From Apostichopus japonicus (Eukaryota > Echinodermata > Holothuroidea > Aspidochirotida > Stichopodidae): DNA of 64,000 bases. The stretch spans positions 24,581,265 to 24,645,264 of the forward strand of contig NC_092573.1 in assembly GCF_037975245.1 (NCBI RefSeq), written 5' to 3'. Shown in pieces: positions 25,974 to 38,000 of the stretch (the stretch's first letter is position 1; each line of letters begins with the position of its first letter). The notes below the pieces were generated by a model. The model worked only from the letters and a program-made list of their open reading frames with translations. It made no database searches and was not told the origin of the DNA. The position numbers and the translations under genes were made by a program.

Positions 25974-26029
25974 AAGCAAATTCTTTTCGTGCCTGCAAAG
26001 CACCCAGGTTAATTAAATCTTGAGGTATT

Positions 26030-29000
26030 CTATTCTTCTTGTTTCTTGTCGCCAAAGCTTTCTTCGCTTTGTATGATTCTCTTTTCGTTCAGTTCTGTGA
26101 AGCGTTGGATAACTTCTGTGATCGATCGTTCCCCGTGGACTAGATTATCCCTGGTGCGCACGTTGACTGTTTCATTGGTTTGCTCTTTCTCTCCGACAAC
26201 TGCAGAGGGGGAAGGGATAAATATGTGACGTAAACGAAAAAAGGAAGAAAAAACCATCGGACCAAATAGACAAACACGATGGCCTTGATATATTTAAAGT
26301 AACTCATTACTCACCCCACAAAATACAAGAATAGAAAGCTGAAAAGTGTTCATAAATGGAAATATGGGGTTGGCACAGAAAATTATGGTGAATGACATTG
26401 TAACATATTTGTCCTAAACTGCCTCTATTATCCTAACATATTTGGAATGTCTTCATTTAGGATTAAACATTACATTTGTTTGGCTCTTTACACCGGAAAA
26501 GGATAAGTTAGGTAGACATGATACCGATTTAAATGCTTCAAACTTCCTTCCGTGTACTTACAGGAGACCCCGTGATAACCACCACCCACAGTGACCGCAC
26601 TAAATTAGGACTTTTTTCCCTTTCATATACAGTACTTATACGTGAGGTTCAGACACGACACGTTAAAGATAATCAATCTCTCTTTCTTCATAAAACATAC
26701 CAAGGATGAAGTTAAACTGGCTCAGCTGTGCGTTTCTGATTTTCTTATTCATGGTGTCGCTGTCGTCCGTGTCGTGCTCCACCATGAACCCTGCGTCGTG
26801 GAGTCTCTGTGTAACGGTCTCCGCATAGGCATTGAATGCAGGTCCCACTGGAACGACGATAGCTTGTCTTGGCGATATCCAAAATGGCCTGCAAGAGAAG
26901 GACACAAAGCCTGTTTGCTAATGGAAATTCTTTCATTTGGTATTTGTACTGTGATATCAGATGAACAACTAATATCTTGGCAAGGACATAGAACCAACTT
27001 ATTTCGTTAAACTATGAGATTTTCTAATACAAAACAAAAGTTTGCGGCAAAGGTCAGTCATACTTTCTTAGCTAGTATTAATATTGACCGTTTGCTCAGC
27101 TCAAGCATCTCAGCTCCCAATAGGGCAAGGCAGTAGCATAATTAGCAAAGCAAAACCAGTTGACCGATTTAAAGGAAAAGATGGAGTAATTATTTCCTTC
27201 ACAGACTTCAAGAGGGGAATCTTTTCTCATATAAATGATATCATATGCAAGTCTCTGAGGATCGATTCGCAAGTAAACATTAAAAATTAAAATCAAGGGA
27301 GAAAGCTGGATTTGGCAGACCTGACTTTTTAAGAAGTGTCCAATTAGTTTAAGAGGCCTAAACAATTTTTTAATATGAGATAGCAGAAGCTTACATCTGA
27401 ATTATTGCACAGAGACGACCAATTTAGTTAGAATTAGTACACTCATAGCCAGACGTTTTGATGATATGAATGTATTATTGGACACCCAAATGAAATGAAG
27501 TGTTGGAATTGAACAAAAAAGCGTGAGTCCTAGTAATCCTTCTAAAAGTGCAGATATCCATGCACAGACTGAGAGAGAAACTTCTGGCTCACTTTTCCAA
27601 TTATTTCAGTCAGTAGCCCATCTTAATTACTTCAAATCTCACCATTTTCCTGCGTAGTTTTCGGTCAGAACAGCAATCAACCTCTCCACCGAGCCGAGGA
27701 CAGCTCGATGAATGATCACTGGCCTCTTCTCTGTGCCATCATTTCTGTCGAAGAAAACCACAAAACGACTGAGGCACTGTATTGGTAATAACTGATGTTG
27801 AATGTGGACACGAGGTCAGTCGGAAAATTTTTAGTGTGTCCAGAAATCTATCAATCCCAAGTTGCTAACACTGCAGAAGATGCCAATCCGGTAGCAATAA
27901 ATGCTCAGCAGAGACTAGGGCTGATATATCCAGTGAAATGTTACATGTTTCTGCAGACAGAGCAGCCACAAATTCTTGTAGTAATGATCCTTAACGATTC
28001 TCACTGAGGACCTACGTAGCACACTATGAGCAGATAAAAGCCTCCTCATGGAGAAACTGTATGTAAAGACTACAAAATAGTTTTACAATAATGGAAAAAA
28101 GATGGTCATTGCCACAAAAGAACAAAAAAAAAATCATATACACTAATCCTTTTCAATTTCATAAAAGAAGTTAAAGGTAAAACGTGCAACTTACGCAACA
28201 TATTTGAGATTGAATCTGATTGGAAGCTGGAAATCTAGCTGAATGGTGGCGCACTGATGAGAACGACGCAGGGCATCCTGGATGGTAATGTCGATCTGAG
28301 GGACCAATCGAAACAGTCATCGTTACAAACTCGTGAGGTCAACTCGTGAGGTCAGCAAATATGGCACTGGTACATTTGCAGGCTATTTGGTCCTAATCTG
28401 ATATTTTAATATATATAATATTCGTTTGAAACATTAAACTATGTGATCTCTTTGATGATATGATGGATAACGTTATGATGAGAAATCGTATGCTATTCTA
28501 CGCTATCATGTGTTGCTGTTATGTGTGCAGTGATATTATGGGCGATGCTCTATTGCTTACCGCTATGTTATACCCCATCTATATGTGATGCTATGTAAAT
28601 GCTATGATGGGTAATGGTGTGTTGCTGTATGCTATAATGTGATGCTTTGTTATTATATTTTATGTGTGTGTAATGGTGTTCTGGGTGATGCTTTGTTGTT
28701 TAATGCTATGTTGTATCTTACGTATGTGATGTTACGTCATGTAAAGCTATGATGGAAAATGCTATGATGGGTTATCATATCTTGTTCGATGCTATGTTAT
28801 GTAAAACATGATGCTGTTTGGTTTTATGCTATATCACTATCTCCTATGCTAGGGTGTTCTATACAACACTGTGTATGCTGATATTTCACATGTAAACATT
28901 ATTGTACAACTTTCCACCCAAATTTAAAAACAAGACAAGGTAGCACCATCAAAGTTTGGATATTCCTTCTCTTGGAAAGGAGCTATATATAAAAAAAAAA

Positions 29001-32000
29001 GGTTCCCTTAATAAGACTGGAATACTTCAGAATATTACACAACAGCCAGCTCAAAGAAATGATGTATCCATTTTGCAGTTTTTCTCAAACAAATTGCCTG
29101 CAGTTGATCAATTCATACTAACATCCAAAGAAGATTGGATATCATAGCACAGCCATACTGAGTTGTGCTATGATATCATAGATCTATATTATGCCATGTG
29201 TTTCAGTTGATCAATTCATACTAACATCCAAACAAGATTGGATAGCATAGCATAGCCATACTGAGTTGTGCTATGATGTCGTAAATCTATATTATGCCAT
29301 GTATTTCAGATAATCAATTCATACTAACATCCAAACAAGATTGGATATCATAGCATAGCCATACTGAGTTGTGCTATGATGTCGTAGATCAACATTATGC
29401 CATGTATTTCAGATAATCAATTCATACTAACATCCAAACAAGATTGGATATCATAGCATAGCCATACTGAGTTGTGCTATGATGTCGTAGATCAACATTA
29501 TGCCATGTATTTCAGTTGATCAATTCATACTAACATCCAAACAAGATTGGATAGCATAGCATAGCCATACTGAGTTGTGCTATGATGTCGTAGATCTATG
29601 TTATGCCGTGTATTTCAGTCCTCTACGATACATACCCTTCCGTCTGCACTCAACGTTTTCTATGTACAAGTCTAGTCTAGTATCAAGGCCAATGACTTAC
29701 AGGTACCAGCAGTTTATACTGTATAACTGCATTGCAATTATATAGTACTTAACAACGGTAGGACCTTTATAATATAACATAAATAAAAATTTAATACTCC
29801 AATTTTAAGAGAAAATGCAACGTTAAGTTTTTGTTTTTGCTATCATTAACAAAACTTTAACTAATACTTGGCATTGAAAAGCACATTGTTTGAAACATTT
29901 ACTAGGACCTTAATGTCTGAAAACTACAAAAATGTTCTTACCTTTGGACCATAGAAAGCTCCATCCTCGGGGTTTAATTTCCAAGGATGACCAAAGGCAT
30001 CCAGACTCGCTGCAAGTTGCTGGAAAATGATAACAGCAGAGAAATGTCGCCTTTTACCAGATGGAATTAACCGTAATCATTTATACCATCATCTACATTT
30101 TAACAAAGATTTTAGTGTTTCCACAATTATTTGTTTTGCAGTGAGAAACGCGAGGCTTAAAGATTTAATGATAAAGCTTTACATGCCATTAAATCACACT
30201 AATTGATCAACTAATGAGTTCTACATGGAAATAAATTACGGAAAAAGGAGGAGGAGGAGCAGTACAAACAATACAGGGAGGGGGAGGGGGGGGGAACCGA
30301 ATTGTGAAGTTACCCTGTTAGAAAACATTGAAAGGCAATTGCCACAGCTAGTTGTGCCCGATTGTCTGTGGATCCAAGCACGACACCAATGTACGGAAAA
30401 CATGCAGACACGAGAGTCTAAACATGACAAGTTGCTAAGCATGCATTCACTACCAGCATTTGCTTTCCATATTAAATCACACAATATCCATTTTAACATA
30501 ATATCTTCTTTATTTGTCTGCCTTATTAACCCATTTCACCCAGTCTACTGTATCTTATTGTCAGGAATACGTCATCTCAATTGCAAAGAATTACTAGATT
30601 CTCTATTTTCAGATAACAACTGGCCCTGTTGCCTTCCTTAACCCAATTTAAACACCCCTCAAAAGGACTCCTTTGGGCTTTAATAAGACAATTTAAACAG
30701 ATTTCATGATGTTGATCCACAAGAAGTTGAAGTTACCTTCTCTGCATTGTCCCAGACTTCCACTTCTCCCAGGTATTTCTTTGGTCGCGTCGACAACTCC
30801 AACTTGTAGGTGAAGCCAAAGATGGTGTAAACTGCCTCCAAAAAGTCCAGACAACCTTTAATTTCTTGTTGAATCTGCACAGGTATATGAGAGTAATTTT
30901 TTTTACATTTAATGGATTTGACTGCTGGATCTGCATCTTGTAATAAACCACAGAAGATATTATCACTTGCATGTTTAGTGCTTGCATCCCAGATTCCAAA
31001 GATGTATAGCAGTTTTTTTCTTTTTTTTTTCTTTTTGCAGGAACAGTAGTATATTTTATACGAAACAAAGATCACAGCCTACTGTACAAAATACTGCTAC
31101 AAGAAATTAGAACACTAAACTGATTCCCTGTACCTGGGTTGATATATAATACAAAAGAAATATCAGGACTCAATTGTTATATGCAATAGATGAGGGATGA
31201 AAAGATAACATTGGAGGTAGTATTTGTAAACTGTCATGAAAAAATACCTTTAAGAAATGTGTTTTCATTTGAAATATTGAACAGATTCAGTTTGGCTGAC
31301 AAATGAAGTCATTATTCTCTTTGCTGTAACATTTGTGCTATCAATTCTATACACAGAGTGTGCTTGCCTCAGTGTTACACATACTCCATCCCTATCCAGC
31401 AATAAAATCAACTACAAGAGCCTATCGGGAACATCGACTCACATATAAGTGTACCGGATTGGTCATGCTAACTGGGCCCGATTATGCCAACGGCCACCAA
31501 CATGTTTGTATGGTGAATTTCCTTCTTACGTTCAAAACTGATCAATAGTAATTTACGGTGTCAACATCACGTACAAAGTACAAATGTAATCCCTAACATG
31601 AGCTTCGTTACGACAGGACAGTGGTTTATTTCCCAGATGGTGATATTTATTTTTTATCATATTTTATTTTAAATAATTATTTACCAGTTCTGGAGGACAA
31701 AAAATGTGAGCATCGTCCTGCTGGAAGCGTCTCACTCTGGTCAGACCAGTGAGGGCGCCAGACAGCTCGTTCCTGTGTAGCACACCAAAGTCGGCCATAC
31801 GAAAAGGCAGTTCCCTCCACGACCTCGGGCGATGATCAAAGATGAGGCTACAAAAAATTAAACAAGGGATGAAATCTGGTCAATCTAGGCATAATGTGAA
31901 AACAGACGGTTATGTAATACACTCAGGGAGCTAAAGTGAGAATTTATCTTTATTTACATGTTGTACATTTAGCAAGGTAGAGGCACAAACAGAGGACTTG

Positions 32001-35000
32001 CGATTACTACGTCACCAGACAATAGAAACAACCCCTCACCCTCCCCCCCCCACCCCCAAAGAAATCTGGTTCAAATATTTGCTTACTACTTCCTACTAAG
32101 TTTCTTTGTTTTAAGTTTAAAGAAAGTGAAAAAGATATTTAAGTAATGGCAAGGTAACCAAGACGCAACAATGATCAATCTTATCATAACACTTATTCAC
32201 CAATGTAACCGTTATGTATAATCAGACTTGTCACCAGATGTTTAACATGCACCCTAAAAGTAGCATCAACGAATAAACCAGCGAGTAATGTACAAACTTG
32301 TGGTGACCTACCAGTGACCTGGGCAGTTCATGGGCTTGAGGGCATATGTTTCCTTCTCGACATCAAATTTGAATATATTATCCTGTATTAAGAAGAAAAA
32401 ACACCAAAGTTATTTAAGAGCTCTGTTTGTTCACAATTACTGTTTCTTACTTCAACAAAATAGATGTGCAGAAAAGGTACTGGTTAGTTTATGTTCGTAA
32501 TCAGATATCTAAATCTACGATGAAAGAGGGCAGTAATCAGTTTCCATTATTTGGTAAGCTACTGGTACTGAAGTTTCAAGTCAATAAATACTTAAAAGCC
32601 ACTGTTATCTTTGACAATCGATATCAACTACTAAACAGCAAATACAGAACTTTCCCAGCAGAAGTTCATAGGTGAAACATAAGTAGCTAACAAGAGTTTG
32701 GAAAACTTGTTATGCCCATTAAGTGGTTAATATTTTTGGAAAAAATGATGATAAACTGCAAGGGTCACCTGATAAGTGTGCCTTGTGGAGGGAGGAGGAT
32801 TATAACTTTCAAGTTGTTATTTATTTATATAATGCAACCAGCTGTTTTTATTGATACTTACATCATAATGTTGCCAATGGCCAGATGTCTCCCACAGTTT
32901 CTTGTTGTAGATATTTGGGGAGACCACCTCCTGGTAACCTCGCTTTTTGTACTCCGACTAAGTGACAACAGAAGTGAAGTGAAATTTAGATCCTTACAGT
33001 ATCAGTTTTGATGTATGACAACAATTACTAATATGCTCATAAACTGCTTTGAAAAGTATGAAGAGGAGAGGAGAGGAGAGGAGAGGAGAGGAGAGGAGAG
33101 GAGAGGAGAGGAGAGGAGAGGAGAGGAGAGGAGAGGAGAGGAGAGGAGAGGAGAGGAGAGGAGAGGAGAGGAGAGGAGAGGAGAGGAGAGGAGAGGAGAG
33201 GAGAGGAGAGGAGAGGAGAGGAGAGGAGAGGAGAGGAGAGGAGAGGAGAGGAGAGGAGAGGAGAGGAGAGGAGAGGAGAGGAGAGGAGAGGAGAGGAGAG
33301 GAGAGGAGAGGAGAGGAGAGGAGAGGAGAGGAGAGGAGAGGAGAGGAGAGGAGAGGAGAGGAGAGGAGAGGAGAGGAGAGGAGAGGAGAGGAGAGGAGAG
33401 GAGAGGAGAGGAGAGGAGAGGAGAGGAGAGGAGAGGAGAGGAGAGGAGAGGAGAGGAGAGGAGAGGAGAGGAGAGGAGAGGAGAGGAGAGGAGAGGAGAG
33501 GAGAGGAGAGGAGAGGAGAGGAGAGGAGAGGAGAGGAGAGGAGAGGAGAGGAGAGGAGAGGAGAGGAGAGGAGAGGAGAGGAGAGGAGAGGAGAGGAGAG
33601 GAGAGGAGAGGAGAGGAGAGGAGAGGAGAGGAGAGGAGAGGAGAGGAGAGGAGAGGAGAGGAGAGGAGAGGAGAGGAGAGGAGAGGAGAGGAGAGGAGAG
33701 GAGAGGAGAGGAGAGGAGAGGAGAGGAGAGGAGAGGAGAGGAGAGGAGAGGAGAGGAGAGGAGAGGAGAGGAGAGGAGAGGAGAGGAGAGGAGAGGAGAG
33801 GAGAGGAGAGGAGAGGAGAGGAGAGGAGAGGAGAGGAGAGGAGAGGAGAGGAGAGGAGAGGAGAGGAGAGGAGCAAGAACCAACATGAGTCTCTACCAGG
33901 AAAAGACCCAATATGATATGCAATACAGAATACATACCCTGATCAACTCAACGAGGATATTGTAGATGTGTGCTCCCTTTGGTTGGAAGAAGCAGCTACC
34001 AGGACTAAGCTCATGGAAGAAAAACAACCCTTGCTCCTGAAAAGAAGGGAATAATTCAAACATGTCTACAATGGAAGGAAGAGAACAGCTAAGCCGATTG
34101 TCAGCCAACGAGAAACATCCAGGAATATTGCATAAATTAACATTTCTACGACCTTTATACAGTTTACGCAAAACACTCTGATAAACAGCATCCCAATTAT
34201 CAGAAACATGTCCAGTTCATACATATGTGATTGTCAGTTTTCCTTGAATGTGAATCACCAAGGTCACTTAAAGGTCACAAACCTTTCAATTCATGGAATC
34301 ACAAAAAAAAAAAAAAAAAAACTCTGAATGGAACAAAACCACTGTTTGTAACTAAATTCCTCTTTTTTAAGCTTGCACTATTAAACAGAATCTCAACTTT
34401 CAGATATGATCTCATGATATGTGCTCCTTAATTAAAAATGAAAATACAACAAAGATAGAGTGTGTGTTTTTACTTTTCCAATCTTTCTGTGATCTCTCTT
34501 GGCAGCCTCTTCCTGTAGATGTTTCCATTCCTTCAGCTGTTTGTTGTCTGGAAACGAGATGCCGTAGATCCTCTGCAGACTCTCGGCCTCGGAATTACCT
34601 TCCCAGTAAGTGGCTGAATTCTAGTGAGGGACAGGGACCATCATAATGAACACTCAAAAATGAATTATAGATTATCAAGAAAGGAAGACAGCAAAGAAAA
34701 TAAAAACAAACACCTGATCGCTTCTAAACTTTGAGAGGCTCTGAACATTAGAGGAAATATTCTCATCAAACACCATACATACCTTGAAGATTGGATAGTA
34801 TATGTTACCAACATATCCCACTATAAAACCATTCATTTGTGAAAAGTGACTGAGTTAAAGAAAAATTATGATAATCTGATTAACAGAAAAGAGCTGTTTA
34901 ATCTTTGACACAGGCAGATTCTCAAATGTGACTTGACCTCAATCTCAAGAGGAACTATGAAGAAAAAAGGACCCTTATGTTCTTAACTTCTTATAAAGGA

Positions 35001-38000
35001 GATTATTAAATATCAAATGCACTTTTACATTTCTGATAAACTTTAAAGAATTGCAGTGGCTTACCTTAACGACATCAAAAGCTTTTACTTTGCCGGTGTG
35101 TCTCACATGAGGTCCTCTACAAAGGTCAATCAGGGGACCACATCTAGAGGAGGGTTGGAAAGAGAATGCAACACGATAAAATCAACAACACATGAAAGGA
35201 GATATGAGAGAGTGACTAAATGTGTGGTAGGGGGAGGAGGCTTGTTAAGCAAGGGAAATCGCAATGGAGGATGGGGAACCATTAGATGAGTTTGGAAGCA
35301 AAAGCAATGGTTTCAATAACGTAGGGCAAATTAAATTAAATATTAAATTATCCTTCCATTGTAAAAGTTGGATACTGTAGGTGTTGATATACGCACCTGT
35401 AGACAGTGGTTGTTGGGGTTGTGACCTTCTCATTCAAGATCCTCTGCTTGAATGGGTTGTACTTTGAAAAGAAAGCAAGAAATTTCCATTAAAGAAATCA
35501 AAGTCTTGTTTATGTATTACTTTGATATATTCTTCACATGTGGATATTCTTTCATCCAATACTACAAGCAAATAATACCAGAAAGAAATTAGAGATCTGA
35601 ATATGAGCAATATGGGTTATACTAAAACTAAATATTACTGTGATTTAATATATAAATGGAAGCACTAAAAGGGTAAGGAAATAGTACCAGGAAAAAAAAG
35701 GTTAGAGATCTGATAAAACTTACAGGAAAAAATAAATTAATAACTGTGATATTATATATAAATGGAAGCACTTTCACAGAAACTAAGAAGGTAAGGAACT
35801 TTCTAAGTGATTCTTGAACACAAATAAAACAAACAACCAATTAAAAAAACAATCAAAATATCAGGTATAAATATCAAGTATAAAAAATCAAGCAAAAAAT
35901 TTAAAAAATAAAAAAAAAAAGAGAAAAATGACATTTTTTTCTTCTTTCAATATCATTTTTTTCTTCAAATATATATTTTATTCTTACATCAAACATTTTC
36001 AGCAAATCTTCCTTCTTCATCTCCAGCCTGACGAATGGTTGCTTTTCTTTCTGAATCGTTTTGACAACTTGATTAATACCAGGAAAGTCATTGCTAGACA
36101 CTTGGCTGCAAGATAAAGCATAACAAATCACAATAGGGATTAGAAAACTGGCCCTCAATCACACCTGATCCTTTTCATATTCACAGAAAATGCCGTAACA
36201 ATGTTTTCCCAGATTTAGCTTGCATTTAAAGAATTTGACTTAAACGAAGCAGGCAAATACTAGGAATGAAGTTAGGATCAATAAAGAATCTTAATTCAAT
36301 ATAATACATATTACAAAGTATACAAACTGAAGTATCTGAAAAACATATATAAAAATATCATAAATAAAGAAAATATATGTGAATCTGTGACTGATACTCA
36401 CGTATCTTCTAGGAACATGTCGTAGTAGAAGCCGTTCTCTATAGGCGGGCCGTAACACAGACAGCCACCGTAGACTCGCTCCATGGCTTCACCGAGCATG
36501 TGGGCGCTGGAATGCCAAAAGACTTGTTGGGCTTCCTCATTGTCAAATCTAAGGATTTCTACCTTGGCATCACCCTCCAGAGGCCGGTCAAGGTCCCACA
36601 CATCACCGTTCACCTTCGAAATGACGGCATTGTCTGCAAGGCCTTGGCTGGAAAGAGTCAGCAAAAGTTTGGGTCACGTTTAATAAAAATTTCACTGAAT
36701 AAACCAACAAGAAGGATATACTAGGCACATGCTGAAGGTGAATTTAAAAGAAACTGCCCAAAAACGAAACATTAGGTACCCAGCTTAAAATGCACAAGGA
36801 ACCGGACTTCTTCAGCTATTCAATATATTGCTGCTGTGCAGTGTTGTTAAATAAAAGGGTTCTGTGAAGTTGGTAATCCTGATTGCAAAATTGGGGTTTG
36901 ATAAAGAATGGGGTACCTTCACCTCCTTAAGCATTTGAAAAAAGTGGTCAAATGGTGAGGTATGGTTTTTGTCCATCAGAAAAAGATGTTTACAGGGGGT
37001 GGGAAGGGGGGAGGAGGGAGGGGGAAGCCAAGGAGCAATAACAGGTGTGACATGGACATGTCTTCCTTGTAATTCTCTGCACATTCATTGAAAAGAGAAG
37101 GCTTCATTCACACATTATCACATGGATAGAATTTCAACTCAGCTTCTGTTGGCTTCATAACCCAAGTTAGAAAAATACCAAAGTAATTGAAAACTAATTC
37201 AATGTAGTACTATCATTTCTTATACAAACATGTTTATTTGAGTTGACATTTGGGTTACATCATATTCATACACTGTGCAAATAGGAGCTGTGTTAGCCTT
37301 TCAATTGTTCACAATACATATTTTGTTTATAATAAGTGCACAGTACAATACATTTATCAAAAAATCATGTTCTGTACGATGTTTATGTCATGGAGAGAAC
37401 ACAATTTACATATTTTGCTTTTTAAAGATAACTGTTTTTGGAAAATTTTCATAAGAATTTGTCACACATCTTCAAGAAACTTTTATCTTCACAAAACATT
37501 CAGCATGATCTCCAACTTAACACAATTTTCTTGACGTCACTTTGGGAAATGATATATAATGACTTTTTTGTTTGTTTTATGATGTCTGCTCATTCTGGTA
37601 GGCTGTATGCATAGCTTATACGTAAGTTTTGAATTCAAACTTAAATACCTGATGCCTTGAGCAATTTGATAGGGAGTAGTCCTCCATGATTCACCGTCAA
37701 CTACTTTTCCATCTGGCAAAGTGACTTTGATTGCTTGAGGTTCCTTAGCTGTGGCAGAAGTGAAGACAGAAAACATTCTTAGAAATTCTTGGTCCTGTAG
37801 TGTCAATACATAGATCTGTTACATGTTGTACAATACTGCTGTGCTGAGACAGTTGCAGGATGGAATGATAAAACATAGCAAGAAGTCAGCTCACAACGTA
37901 TGATAAACTAACCATATACACTTTATAACTTACACTTTACTGCACAATCACCTCATGTCACATTAACTTGGCAAACATCAAAATTTAAATTTACTAATAA

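Larger units (their letters stand above)
20746..26029. other. INTS3-TARS1 intergenic region
   Basis: Both neighbours are on the minus strand, so this holds the INTS3 promoter (right of 20745) and the TARS1 3' UTR (left of 26030). Visible content is a palindrome at 21214-21235, polyG/polyC-rich repeat fragments at 21040-21130, 22785-22945 and 23164-23453, short tandem repeats at 24075-24245 and 25073-25430, and a TARS1 polyadenylation signal at 25968-25973. No open frame here matches a protein family I recognise, and I annotate no gene. Confidence 0.7.

Noticed and set aside
32994-33965. Very long open frames (about 280-316 residues) on both strands made of GEERR or SPLLS repeats.
   Set aside because: Produced by the stop-free pentanucleotide repeat; identical composition in all frames and embedded in a TARS1 intron.
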